DNA from: Faecalibacillus faecis
GTDB taxonomy: Bacteria > Bacillota_I > Bacilli_A > Erysipelotrichales > Coprobacillaceae
Direction of reading: 5' to 3'
DNA length: 58,388 bases
Assembly: GCF_003024675.1 (NCBI RefSeq)
Contig: NZ_PYLP01000015.1
Location: 1 to 58,388 of the forward strand
Positions within the stretch are counted from its first letter, which is position 1. Each line of letters opens with the position of its first letter. Shown piece after piece: positions 33,746-41,990 of the stretch. The notes beneath the pieces are model-generated. The model was not told where the DNA came from. It saw only the letters and a program-made list of their open reading frames with translations, and ran no database searches. The position numbers and the translations under genes were made by a program.

Positions 33746-33760
33746 TGGAGGAGATTTAAA

Positions 33761-35062
33761 ATGAAAGAAATTAGTTATGTAGTTAATAACACATTAGGTA
33801 TTCACGCAAGACCTGCTGCGTTACTTGCTCAATGTTGCGTGAATTTCAAAAGCCAAGTAAGAATTTATTTAGACGAAAAAGTTGCTGATGGAGATAACGT
33901 TCTTCAAATCTTAGCATTAGGTGCTAAAAAAGGTGATACTTTAAAAGTTGCTATCGATGGTGATGACGAAGAAGTTGCAGCAAAAGCAATCGAAGAATTA
34001 TTACATGGTGCTTTTGAAGAAAAGAAACCTGTAGATGTTTTAAAAATCGCATTCTTTGGAACTAAAGATTATGACAGAACTTTCTTTAGTGAATTAGTAA
34101 AAGATAAAGGTCAAGGAACTTACAATTCAGATATCAAATATTTTGATTCTCAATTAGGACCTGAAACTGCTGGTTTAGCTCAAGGTTATGATGCTGTATG
34201 TATCTTCGTTAACGATAACGCTTCAAGACCAGTTGTTGAAAAATTACATGAATGTGGTGTTAAATTAATCTTATTACGTTGTGCTGGATTCAACAATGTT
34301 GATTTACAAGCTGCAAAAGAATGTGGAATTACAGTTTTACGTGTTCCTGCTTATTCACCATATGCAGTTGCTGAACATGCAATGGCAATTCTACAAGAAG
34401 CAAACCGTCGTTTACACAAAGCTTATACAAAAGTTAAAGATAATAACTTTGCTTTAAGTGGTTTATTAGGTTTAGACCTACATAATAAAGTTGCTGGTAT
34501 CATGGGTACTGGTAAAATCGGTCAATGTATGGCTAGAATTTGTAAAGGTTATGGTATGACAGTTTTAGGATGGGATGCTTATCCTAACCAAGCATTAGTT
34601 GATGAAGGTTTATTAACTTATGTAAGTAAAGAAGAATTATTAAAGAGAGCTGATTTAATTTCTTTACACTGTCCATTAATTATGGGAGATAATGGAACTT
34701 ATCATTTAATTAACGATGAAACAATCGCTTTAATGAAAGATACAGTTATGTTAGTTAATACGAGCAGAGGACCTATCATTGATCCTGAAGCATTAATCAG
34801 AGCATTAAAACAAGGTAAATTCCATGCTGTTGCTTTAGACGTATATGAAGGTGAAGATAATAACGTTTATACAGATAAAAGCGATGTTGCTATTACAAAC
34901 GATATCACAGCTCGTTTACAAATGTTCCCTCAACTTGTTTTAACAAGTCATCAAGCATTCTTTACTCGTGAAGCTTTACAAGCAATCGCTGTTGTTACAA
35001 TGGAAAATGCACGTAACTTCAATGAAGGTAACGAATTAGGAAACGCTGAATGTAAAGCATAA
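33761..35062 (+). CDS. HPr domain fused to D-lactate dehydrogenase
   Basis: 433 residues in two parts. Residues 1-88 are a PTS phosphocarrier HPr domain: LGIHARPAALLA places His at exactly position 15 with Arg17, and the second helix pattern is GDNVLQILALGAKKGD. The regulatory Ser46 of Gram-positive HPr is Asn46 here. Residues 93-430 are a full D-2-hydroxyacid/D-lactate dehydrogenase: RCAGFNNVDL, GIMGTGKIGQCM, VNTSRGPIID (catalytic Arg), DVYEGED (Glu) and SHQAFFT (His), as in LdhA/VanH. The frame is uninterrupted, and the linker is short and acidic (HGAFEEKKPVD). It suggests that PEP-dependent phosphorylation of His15 sets lactate production. It sits divergent to lctP. Confidence 0.93.
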   Translation: MKEISYVVNNTLGIHARPAALLAQCCVNFKSQVRIYLDEKVADGDNVLQILALGAKKGDTLKVAIDGDDEEVAAKAIEELLHGAFEEKKPVDVLKIAFFGTKDYDRTFFSELVKDKGQGTYNSDIKYFDSQLGPETAGLAQGYDAVCIFVNDNASRPVVEKLHECGVKLILLRCAGFNNVDLQAAKECGITVLRVPAYSPYAVAEHAMAILQEANRRLHKAYTKVKDNNFALSGLLGLDLHNKVAGIMGTGKIGQCMARICKGYGMTVLGWDAYPNQALVDEGLLTYVSKEELLKRADLISLHCPLIMGDNGTYHLINDETIALMKDTVMLVNTSRGPIIDPEALIRALKQGKFHAVALDVYEGEDNNVYTDKSDVAITNDITARLQMFPQLVLTSHQAFFTREALQAIAVVTMENARNFNEGNELGNAECKA

Positions 35063-35069
35063 TAATATT

Positions 35070-35094
35070 AGAGCCAATCATGGCTCTTTTTTTT
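35070..35094 (+). terminator. Terminator of the HPr-LDH gene
   Basis: AGAGCC/GGCTCT hairpin followed by an eight-T run, eight bases past the stop codon. Confidence 0.88.
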
Positions 35095-35114
35095 ATTATT
35101 ATATGCAATAGGAG

Positions 35115-35261
35115 ATTCTAAGATGGTATTTTGTCTTGATATTATGTTTATTATTGATCTTTATTCAGTTTTATAAGTTAGGATCTGTTTGGGGATATTA
35201 CTTTGATAGAAAATCAAAAACATTGATTAATACAAGATATTTTCATGCAACGATGTTATAA
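35115..35261 (+). pseudogene. Start-less small membrane-protein frame
   Basis: A 48-codon frame reads LRWYFVLILCLLLIFIQFYK then LGSVWGYYFDRKSKTLINTR and ends at TAA 35259. It looks like a one-helix membrane protein and has a ribosome-site-like AGGAG just before it. No ATG or GTG exists in frame; the first possible start is TTG 35136, without a ribosome site. The ATG that does follow AGGAG opens a different frame of 17 codons. A single base change may have broken a real small gene. Confidence 0.35.
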
Positions 35262-35262
35262 T
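35254..35262 (+). promoter_or_regulatory. Promoter of the 72-residue membrane-protein gene
   Basis: TGT followed by TATAAT (35254-35262), an extended -10, 20 bases before ATG 35283. Confidence 0.5.
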
Positions 35263-35282
35263 GAAATAAAGAGGTGATATCT

Positions 35283-35501
35283 ATGAAGCTTATTTATTTA
35301 GTAGTTCCTATTATGATTATCATTATTGGAATTTATCTTTATTTATTTATCCAAGATAGAAAAAATAAAGGTAAAGAAAGCAAAGAAACTTACTTAAAAA
35401 CAAAAGAACTTCATGATTTATCCAGAGATATTCATAGTGTTAACTATGAAATTTCAAGAGCACAAGCACATATGACTTTCCGTAATCCAGGAGGCATATA
35501 A
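35283..35501 (+). CDS. Small single-helix membrane protein
   Basis: 72 residues from ATG 35283, after GAGGTGAT (the frame can start at GTG 35274). An N-terminal membrane helix (LIYLVVPIMIIIIGIYLYLF) is followed by a basic stretch (QDRKNKGKESKE) and an amphipathic helix ending FRNPGGI. I do not recognise a family. It has its own promoter and a downstream hairpin, so it is likely real and expressed alone. It resembles small signal-anchored cytoplasmic-facing proteins in shape only. Confidence 0.6.
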   Translation: MKLIYLVVPIMIIIIGIYLYLFIQDRKNKGKESKETYLKTKELHDLSRDIHSVNYEISRAQAHMTFRNPGGI

Positions 35502-35525
35502 GCTTATACTCTAACTCTATCATAG

Positions 35526-35553
35526 TGAAAGGGATGTTTAGTACATCCTTTTC
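35526..35553 (+). terminator. Terminator of the small membrane-protein gene
   Basis: GAAAGGGATGT/ACATCCTTTTC stem. The T tract after it is weak. Confidence 0.5.
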
Positions 35554-35561
35554 ATTTAAAT

Positions 35562-35594
35562 AAAAAAAGAGTCTTACACCTAAGCGTAAAACTC
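35562..35594 (-). terminator. Terminator of the purine permease gene
   Basis: GAGT-TTAC/GTAA-ACTC hairpin (35594-35569) followed by seven T residues on the minus strand. Confidence 0.8.
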
Positions 35595-35603
35595 ACTTCT
35601 TGA

Positions 35604-36926
35604 CTATTTAGGTAAGAATACTAAAAAGATTATAAAACAGATATCTAAGATCCATACAATTGGTTTAATTTCTTTAATTTTACCAACACCAATCATAGAA
35701 ACGGTATATGTAATAAATCCAATAGCAATACCATTTGAAATAGAATAAGCTAAGATCATAAAAATAACTGTCATGAATCCACTTGCTGCATAAACAAGAT
35801 TATCCCATTCAATTCCTTTTAATTGTTGTGCCATTAAAATACCAACAATAATTAACGCTGGCGCTGTCACTGCACTTGTTACGCATGAAAGTAATGGTGA
35901 GAAGAAAACAGATAATAAGAAACATACCCCAGTAGTAACCGCAGTTAAACCAGTTCTTCCCCCTACTTCAACACCTGAAGTTGATTCAACGAATGATGTA
36001 ACAGTTGAAGTTCCAGCAATAGAACCAATAACTGTACCGATTGAATCAGCTAATAAAGCACGATCTACGTTTTCTGGATTTCCAGTTTCATCAACTAAGT
36101 TTGCTCTGTTACATACAGCAACTAAAGTTCCTGCAGTATCAAAGAAGTCAACGAATAATAATGAGAAGATGGCTACATAACATTGTGGATGTGAAGTTAA
36201 TTCTCCAAGTCCTGAAGCAAATGCTCCTACTAATGAAAAATCAAAGTCAAATGAAATAACTCCAGTAGGAATTTTTGGCATTCCTTTAACACCAAAAACT
36301 CCAGCAATAATTCCTACAACAGCTGTAGCAACTAAACCATAGAAAACAGCTCCAGGAACATTTTTAGTTAAAAGTAATAAGGTAATTAAAATACCAACTA
36401 CTGCTAAAATAACTGTTGGTTCTTGTAAGTTACCAAGGCCGACAAATGTTGATTCATTTGCGACAATAATACCTGCATTTTTTAAACCAATGAAGGCAAT
36501 AAAGAAACCAATACCTGCCCCAATTGCTAATTTAAGTTGTGCAGGAATGGCATTAATAATCATTGTTCTAATTCCTGTAATAGAAATAACTAAGAAAATA
36601 ATACCTGAGACAAAAACACAGGCTAAGGCTCCTTTATAAGATAAGCCCATACCAAAACAAATTGTATAAGTAAATAAAGCATTCACACCCATACCAGCAG
36701 ATAAAGCCACTGGATAGTTTGCAACAAGTCCCATAATAATAGTAGCTACAGCAGAAGCGATAGCAGTTGCAAGGAATACCCCTTGAACAGACATTCCCGT
36801 TTCACCAAGCATTGCTGGATTGACTGCTAAAATATAAGCCATCGCTAAGAATGTTGTCACACCAGCTAAAATTTCAGTTTTTACTGTAGTGCCTTTTTCA
36901 CTTAACTTAAAAAACTTGTCTAACAT
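35604..36926 (-). CDS. NCS2-family purine permease (AzgA/PbuG-like)
   Basis: 440 residues, 12-14 helices, of the AzgA branch of the nucleobase-cation symporter-2 family, which takes up hypoxanthine, guanine or adenine with protons. Matching segments: GVTTFLAMAYILAVNP, LSAGMGVNALFTY, FVDFFDTAGTLVAV and SIAGTSTVTSFVESTSGVEV. ATG 36926 follows GGGAG. There is no purine riboswitch in the short leader. Single gene with its own promoter and terminator. Confidence 0.94.
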   Translation of the reverse strand: MLDKFFKLSEKGTTVKTEILAGVTTFLAMAYILAVNPAMLGETGMSVQGVFLATAIASAVATIIMGLVANYPVALSAGMGVNALFTYTICFGMGLSYKGALACVFVSGIIFLVISITGIRTMIINAIPAQLKLAIGAGIGFFIAFIGLKNAGIIVANESTFVGLGNLQEPTVILAVVGILITLLLLTKNVPGAVFYGLVATAVVGIIAGVFGVKGMPKIPTGVISFDFDFSLVGAFASGLGELTSHPQCYVAIFSLLFVDFFDTAGTLVAVCNRANLVDETGNPENVDRALLADSIGTVIGSIAGTSTVTSFVESTSGVEVGGRTGLTAVTTGVCFLLSVFFSPLLSCVTSAVTAPALIIVGILMAQQLKGIEWDNLVYAASGFMTVIFMILAYSISNGIAIGFITYTVSMIGVGKIKEIKPIVWILDICFIIFLVFLPK

Positions 36927-36953
36927 AAATTTCTCCCTTCTTCAAACGTTGTT

Positions 36954-36982
36954 ATCGTACATTATTTTTAGATAATTGACAA
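36954..36982 (-). promoter_or_regulatory. Promoter of the purine permease gene
   Basis: Minus-strand -35 TTGTCA (36982-36977), 17 bases, -10 TACGAT (36959-36954). Confidence 0.65.
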
Positions 36983-36988
36983 GTAAAC

Positions 36989-37015
36989 AAAAAAAGCACT
37001 TACATAAAAAGTGCT
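36989..37015 (-). terminator. Terminator of the HAD/DUF554 operon
   Basis: AGCACTT/AAGTGCT hairpin (37015-36995) followed by seven T residues on the minus strand. It overlaps the end of the DUF554 gene. Confidence 0.88.
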
Positions 37016-37713
37016 AATAACAAGGGCATAAATACCGCTGGTAAAAGATTGCCTACTTTAATTTTTGTATGAAAACATAAATTTGTCCCTACCGCAAATA
37101 TTAAAACCGAACCCACAAAAGAAATATTAGAAATCATTGTTGTCGTAAAATAAGGTGCTAGAAAAGAAGCACAGACTGTCAGCAATCCTTGATAAACAAA
37201 AATAGGAATTGCGGAAAAAATTGTTCCCACCCCAAGTGTTGAAGCAAAGACCATAACGATTACAAAGTCCATTACGGCTTTTGAAATCAAAACACTTGGA
37301 TCATGTAACAAACCATCTTGAAAAGAACCCACAATAGCCATAGCCCCTACACATATAACAAGTGAAGTTGAAACAAAACCTTCAATAAATTTAGAATCAT
37401 TACTTTTTACTTTACTTTTTAAATAAAAACCAAATTGTTCAATTCTTTTTTCAATATTAATAAATTCACCTATTAAAGCCCCAAAACATAAAGACAAAAC
37501 AAGAATTAAAGACCCTGTCGACTCTATTATTGATTTAGAAATCTTTAGCATCCCTGTCATCGCCCCTGAAATACCGACAAACAAAACCGCTAAACCAATT
37601 CCTTGCATAATCGTTTCTTGATACCTATTTTTTAAACCATTTTTAAACAACAAACCAATAATACCACCTACAACAACAGATATGGTATTAACAAGTGTTC
37701 CTAATCCAAACAT
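37000..37713 (-). CDS. DUF554-family membrane protein
   Basis: 237 residues with about seven hydrophobic segments, in the YdfK/DUF554 pattern: GLGTLVNTISVVVGGIIGLL at the start, LCFGALIGEFINIEKRIE after helix 3, and SFQDGLLHDPSVLISKAVMD in the middle. Members are inner-membrane proteins of unknown function. The start overlaps the preceding HAD gene by 13 bases, so they are co-translated. Confidence 0.85.
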   Translation of the reverse strand: MFGLGTLVNTISVVVGGIIGLLFKNGLKNRYQETIMQGIGLAVLFVGISGAMTGMLKISKSIIESTGSLILVLSLCFGALIGEFINIEKRIEQFGFYLKSKVKSNDSKFIEGFVSTSLVICVGAMAIVGSFQDGLLHDPSVLISKAVMDFVIVMVFASTLGVGTIFSAIPIFVYQGLLTVCASFLAPYFTTTMISNISFVGSVLIFAVGTNLCFHTKIKVGNLLPAVFMPLLLALFM

Positions 37714-38540
37714 TCAAACAATCCTAACCTTTCCATTTCATAATACACACCATCATTTTCAACACTTTCACAAATGTTATCAGCACTTGCTTTTAATTCT
37801 TGGCAGGCATTTTTCATTGCTACACCATAATTGCAAACTTGTAACATTTCATAATCATTCATACTATCACCAAAAGCAATCGTATCTTCCATTTTCATAT
37901 GAAGTGTTTCAACGACCTTTTTAATGGCAAGCCCCTTATCCGTTCCCTTCTTGATGATTTCACCATTGATAGAATGTTGGCTAAACATTTCATGAACAAT
38001 AAAATGGTAATTTGGTAAGAGTATTTTTGTTTTTTCAATATCTTCTCTATTAAAAGCAATAAAACAAAGTTTATGAATTCCTTGATCTTGATATTTGCTT
38101 ATATCAATCATATGATATTCTTTCTTTTGTTGTTCTTTTAATCTTTCAAATTCTGAATTTGTTCCTTCATCACCTAACAGAGCATGTGCAAAATAATGTC
38201 GTAATTCTTCACTAGCAAAAGTCATATAAGTTGATTCTAAATTATAAAGAATATGATTTTGCTCAAAAACTCTTCTTGCTTGTTCAACTTCTTCTTTATC
38301 TAAATAAGTTGTTTCAATCATTTCCCCTTTAATTTCAAGATAACCACCCGCTGAACAAATACAACCATCAAAATCATCTGACATAATACTTTCTATACCG
38401 ACACGATTTCTTCCTGTACATAAAAAAATTAAATGCCCATTTTCTCTTGCTTTTTTAATTCCTTTTTTTACAAAATCTGATAAAGGATAATTTGGTGTGA
38501 CTAATGTTCCATCTATATCTAAAAATACTATTTTTTTCAT
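37701..38540 (-). CDS. HAD-superfamily (Cof-type, class IIB) phosphatase
   Basis: 279 residues. Motif I is FLDIDGTLV (both Asp present), motif II CTGRN, and motifs III/IV KGLAIKKVVE and FGDSMNDYEML. The large class IIB cap lies between motifs II and III. Such enzymes dephosphorylate sugar phosphates or cofactors such as pyridoxal phosphate or flavin precursors; the specific target cannot be read. GGGGAAG precedes ATG 38540. First gene of a pair with DUF554. Confidence 0.92.
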   Translation of the reverse strand: MKKIVFLDIDGTLVTPNYPLSDFVKKGIKKARENGHLIFLCTGRNRVGIESIMSDDFDGCICSAGGYLEIKGEMIETTYLDKEEVEQARRVFEQNHILYNLESTYMTFASEELRHYFAHALLGDEGTNSEFERLKEQQKKEYHMIDISKYQDQGIHKLCFIAFNREDIEKTKILLPNYHFIVHEMFSQHSINGEIIKKGTDKGLAIKKVVETLHMKMEDTIAFGDSMNDYEMLQVCNYGVAMKNACQELKASADNICESVENDGVYYEMERLGLFECLD

Positions 38541-38595
38541 TATTCTTCCCCTTTTTCAATGCTTTTATTCTAATTGTTTTTCTTTCTTTTAGCAA

Positions 38596-38620
38596 CAAAA
38601 AAAAGAGAGCAATGCTCTCT
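38596..38620 (-). terminator. Terminator of the calcium/sodium antiporter gene
   Basis: AGAGAGC/GCTCTCT hairpin (38620-38604) with an eight-T run on the minus strand. Confidence 0.88.
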
Positions 38621-39563
38621 AACGTATAATGATATAGACTAAGTAAGCGACATAAAGAAGAAGCATAATAATTCCTTCTTTACGATCAATTTTATGTTTC
38701 GTAAATCCAAAATATAAAACTATTAAAGAAAAAATTGTTAAAATAAGAATATCAATAATATTTTCAAAGATAAAAGTAATTGGACTAATTGCTGCTGCAA
38801 TACCTAAAACAAATAAAATATTAAAAACATTTGAACCAATAACATTTCCAAGAGCCATATCTACTTCACCTTTTTTAGCAGCTACCATTGAAGTAACAAG
38901 TTCTGGTAAAGAAGTTCCAAGAGCAACAATGGTAAGACCGACTAAGTTTTGTGACATTCCTAAAGATAAAGCAATATTGGAAGCACTATCTACTACAAAA
39001 TCTCCACCAAATTTAATAGCGATTGCTCCACCAACAATATAAACCAAGCTTAATCCCATTGAAATAACTTTAATTTCTTCTTCCTCTTGATATGTATTCA
39101 TGGCTTTTTTAGCCGAAACAATCATGTAAACAATATATCCTACAAATAAAATCAAAAGAACAATTCCATCAATATGTCCTAATATCATCCCAAAATAACC
39201 TAAGATCATTAATAAAATAGCACATAAAACAGAAAATGGAAATTCTCTTTTAAGCGTATTTACTTGCACTGCAATCGGTACAAATAAAGCAGAAATACCA
39301 CAAACAACCATTAAATTAAAAATATTAGAACCTACGGCATTTGCTACCGCTAAAGCGTTATTTCCATCCATCGAAGCTGTAATACTGACAGCACATTCAG
39401 GTAAACTTGTTCCCATAGCCACAATTGTTAAACCGATGATTAATGAAGGAATATGAAATCTTGTGGCAATAGAAGAACTTCCTTCTACAAAGAAATCCGC
39501 TCCTTTCATTAATAAAATAAAACCAACAATAAGAACTAATAATGATACAAATACATTTGTCAT
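38619..39563 (-). CDS. Calcium/sodium antiporter (CaCA family, YrbG-like)
   Basis: 314 residues, ten helices. Two inverted alpha repeats are clear: GTSLPECAVSITASMDGNN with AVGSNIFNL, and GTSLPELVTSMVAAKKGEVD with VIGSNVFNI. These hold the ion-binding Glu and Asn/Ser residues. It exchanges cytosolic Ca2+ for Na+ or H+. AAGGAGAG precedes ATG 39563. It lies 13 bases downstream of mntP, so both cation exporters may share the Mn riboswitch transcript. Confidence 0.93.
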   Translation of the reverse strand: MTNVFVSLLVLIVGFILLMKGADFFVEGSSSIATRFHIPSLIIGLTIVAMGTSLPECAVSITASMDGNNALAVANAVGSNIFNLMVVCGISALFVPIAVQVNTLKREFPFSVLCAILLMILGYFGMILGHIDGIVLLILFVGYIVYMIVSAKKAMNTYQEEEEIKVISMGLSLVYIVGGAIAIKFGGDFVVDSASNIALSLGMSQNLVGLTIVALGTSLPELVTSMVAAKKGEVDMALGNVIGSNVFNILFVLGIAAAISPITFIFENIIDILILTIFSLIVLYFGFTKHKIDRKEGIIMLLLYVAYLVYIIIR

Positions 39564-39576
39564 AATTTTCTCTCCT

Positions 39577-40146
39577 TTAAAATAGACCTAAATGTTCTAA
39601 TAAAATTTTTAAACCAATCACAATTAAAATAATACCACCAGCAATTTCTGCTTTATGTTCATATTTTGACCCAAAAATCTTACCAATATAAACGCCAATA
39701 AAAGAAATAATAAAAGTTGTACAACCAATAATACTCATACATTCCACAATTGGATAATCTAAAAAAGCAAATGTAATTCCTACTGCTAAAGCATCAATTG
39801 ATGTTGCAATCGCAAGTAGAAATAATTCCTTTAAATCTAATTTAAATTCTCCTGTTTCTTCATCATCTTCTGCTTTAATTCCATCAATAAGCATCTTACC
39901 ACCAATAATACCTAATAAAATAAAAGCAATCCAATGATCAATACTCGTAATATAACTTTCAAAACCTTTTCCTAAAAACCATCCAATAAAAGGCATTAAA
40001 GCCTGAAAGCCTCCAAAAAATAGTGCAATAATAAAAACATCTCTCTTTTTTATCATTTTCATTGATAAACCTTTACAAATAGATACTGCAAAAGCATCCA
40101 TTGAAAGACCTACCCCAATCAAAAAGATTTCAATAAATAAACTCAT
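39577..40146 (-). CDS. mntP: Manganese exporter MntP
   Basis: 189 residues, six helices, two DUF204 repeats each with a conserved Asp in a helix: GLSMDAFAVSICKG and ATSIDALAVGITFAF. It exports Mn2+ to prevent toxicity. The gene is preceded by a yybP-ykoY Mn2+ riboswitch, the typical arrangement. AAGGAA precedes ATG 40146. Confidence 0.96.
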   Translation of the reverse strand: MSLFIEIFLIGVGLSMDAFAVSICKGLSMKMIKKRDVFIIALFFGGFQALMPFIGWFLGKGFESYITSIDHWIAFILLGIIGGKMLIDGIKAEDDEETGEFKLDLKELFLLAIATSIDALAVGITFAFLDYPIVECMSIIGCTTFIISFIGVYIGKIFGSKYEHKAEIAGGIILIVIGLKILLEHLGLF

Positions 40147-40179
40147 ACCAAATTCCTTTCTTCCTAAAATAAAAGAGGC

Positions 40180-40283
40180 CCATGCATAAAAAACTTATGC
40201 ATGAGTCTCGTTCTTTAAGATTTGCCAGGCTTACGCCATGATGTTGACAAACCGCGTCTTAAGACGTGTACTACTCCCTCATT
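40180..40283 (-). promoter_or_regulatory. yybP-ykoY manganese riboswitch
   Basis: Minus strand: P1 arm ATGAG then GGGAGTAG (40277-40269), a hairpin GTCTTAAGAC, the TTTGTCAACATCATGG segment with GGCGTAAGCC, and the closing CTCAT (40205-40201). The 3' arm of P1 runs into the hairpin CATGCATAA/TTATGCATG (about 40209-40181), which is followed by T-rich sequence. Mn2+ binding would keep the hairpin from forming and turn mntP on. Confidence 0.85.
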
Positions 40284-40293
40284 CAACATCTTG

Positions 40294-40322
40294 ATAGTAT
40301 CAAAGTCTTTAAGTAAAAGCAA
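40294..40322 (-). promoter_or_regulatory. Promoter of mntP
   Basis: Minus-strand -35 TTGCTT (40322-40317), 17 bases, -10 TACTAT (40299-40294), just upstream of the riboswitch. Confidence 0.65.
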
Positions 40323-40323
40323 G

Positions 40324-41496
40324 TTATTTTTTGACTTTTATACTCACAAATTTACAAATAAAGATAATAACGGCCCCAAGAGCTGTCATTAAATAAACAA
40401 AAGTGAATAACGCATTTAAACCTATAGTATCTTGTAAAATACCACCTAAAACATTTCCTAAAGTTGAGCCAATCCCTGATGTCATAATACCAATCATTGT
40501 TTGTCCTGACATTTGATCTTGGGTATCTAGATTATAAGTAACATAGTAAGTAATAACCCCTGTAAATAATCCATAAGAAAGTCCTTGGAACATCATTCCA
40601 ATAATTAAAACAATAAGATTCGGTGCTAACCCAATAGTATAGTTACGACAAATATAGAAAATAGAAGCCACTAAAATAAGGGTCACACTATTAAATTTCT
40701 TCATAAGTTTTGGTACAGTCATCATGACTGGTAATTCACTAAAGGCCATAGCAAACATAGCCACCCCATAAAGCGACGTATTTCCACCTAAGCTTTTAAC
40801 AATATTAATTAAATAAGTACCAATCGCTGTTGCTCCAGAAAACATAAAGCAAAAACCTAAAAGTAAGAAAAAGAAGATTTTATATTTTTTAATAACAGTA
40901 ACAACAGAGCCTTCTTCTTGAACTTCTTCTGTTTTTGTTTTTGTAATCTTTGATTCAGGTAAATGATATAAAATAAATAATGTCACTAAAGCAAAGACAC
41001 AGTAGGCAATTGATAAAATATTAGCTCCTAAAAATGAAACGGCTTGCCCAAAAATCAAAGCACTTGTCGCCCACGAAGCTGAACCAATTCCACGCGCAAG
41101 TCCAAAGTTAACATATGTTCCTTCATTGATATAATTCATTGCTATCATCGTAAGCATAGGTACTGTTGACATATTTAATGCATACATGATGACATAGAAA
41201 ATCATAACTAAAAAGGCTGGTATTGGTAAAAAAGCCATCGCAATATATAATAAAACTGTTGTTAACATTAAAAATGTCATTAATTTTTTGATTGTCATGC
41301 CTTTAATTTTAGAAATTAAAGATGACATAAAGGGTGATAGGAAAATTGTAGCAACACAAGAACCACCTGTCACAATTCCAATTTCCGTATTTGATAAACC
41401 CTTTGATTGTAAGAAAACGGCAATGAAACCATTAATACAACATCCAGTAAACCAATAAAACAAATGTAAAAAATTATATTTTGCTTTTAGTGACAT
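40324..41496 (-). CDS. MFS transporter (MFS_1-like / LacY-type)
   Basis: 390 residues, twelve hydrophobic segments, with the N-terminal FLHLFYWFTGCCINGFIAVF and the loop LSNTEIGIVTGGSCVATIFL, typical of the MFS_1-like family that includes oligosaccharide:proton symporters. The C-half repeats the motif (FSELPVMMTVPKLMKKFNSV). The substrate is not determined. GGAGG precedes ATG 41496. It stands alone upstream of mntP, with the mntP promoter overlapping its last bases. Confidence 0.85.
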   Translation of the reverse strand: MSLKAKYNFLHLFYWFTGCCINGFIAVFLQSKGLSNTEIGIVTGGSCVATIFLSPFMSSLISKIKGMTIKKLMTFLMLTTVLLYIAMAFLPIPAFLVMIFYVIMYALNMSTVPMLTMIAMNYINEGTYVNFGLARGIGSASWATSALIFGQAVSFLGANILSIAYCVFALVTLFILYHLPESKITKTKTEEVQEEGSVVTVIKKYKIFFFLLLGFCFMFSGATAIGTYLINIVKSLGGNTSLYGVAMFAMAFSELPVMMTVPKLMKKFNSVTLILVASIFYICRNYTIGLAPNLIVLIIGMMFQGLSYGLFTGVITYYVTYNLDTQDQMSGQTMIGIMTSGIGSTLGNVLGGILQDTIGLNALFTFVYLMTALGAVIIFICKFVSIKVKK

Positions 41497-41565
41497 ATTT
41501 CTTCCTCCCTAATCGTAAAATATATTCTAACATAATTTTTTAAAGATGATGCTATTTTCATAATT

Positions 41566-41910
41566 TGAAAAAGAAAAGAAAGGGTTTACCCTTCCTAAAG
41601 TTTCAAAGCAAGTTGAGTGGTTTCAAAAATAGCTTTTTTAGCGTCACTAGCTTTACTTGCATCGCCAATTAAATGAACATGTTCATTTTTTATTTCTTAA
41701 TAAAGGTTTTAATTTGCTTTTGAACCAAAAGCTAAAACAATCGTATCAAAATGATAAAGTATTTCTAATTGATTATGTTTTTTATAAACAATACCATCTT
41801 AATTAATTTTGATAACTTTACTTTCTAAAGTAAATTCTACATGAAGTTGTTTTAAATGATCTAATAAATTAAATCTTGGTCTTTTAAGGGCAAGTGGTGC
41901 TTTGTATCAT
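41566..41910 (-). pseudogene. Remnant of an NADH:flavin oxidoreductase, C-terminal FAD/NAD domain
   Basis: On the minus strand one frame reads FNLLDHLKQLHVEFTLESKV, (stop) DGIVYKKHNQLEILYHFDTI, VLAFGSKAN, (stop) and then IKNEHVHLIGDASKASDAKK AIFETTQLALKL to a TAG at 41595. This is the end of an Old-Yellow-Enzyme/2,4-dienoyl-CoA-reductase-type protein (ALGS-x-N and HxIGDA motifs) with at least three in-frame stops. The N-terminal flavin barrel is gone. A weak AAGGG/CCCTT hairpin follows the end. Nothing else is seen in 41497-41990 apart from the downstream terminator. Confidence 0.75.
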
Positions 41911-41950
41911 TAAAATCATTCTAAAACACTTGATTTATTTTTAGAGTATT

Positions 41951-41983
41951 AAAAAAAACATAGATTAGATTATCTAACCTATG
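41951..41983 (-). terminator. Terminator of the M24 peptidase gene
   Basis: CATAG-TTAGAT/ATCTAA-CTATG hairpin (41983-41959) with an eight-T run on the minus strand, just after the stop. Confidence 0.9.
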
Positions 41984-41990
41984 CTTTTTA

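Noticed and set aside
33115-33759. Plus-strand frame of 214 codons opposite lctP
   Set aside because: It is an open frame antisense to the well-conserved permease, with low-complexity Ile/Lys/Ala composition and no ribosome site or family match.
33640-33760. A Rex operator upstream of the HPr-LDH fusion
   Set aside because: I looked for TTGTGAA-N4-TTCACAA or TTGTTAA-type palindromes and found only A/T-rich dyads that do not fit.
36927-37000. A purine riboswitch before the purine permease
   Set aside because: The leader is too short and lacks the conserved three-way-junction bases.
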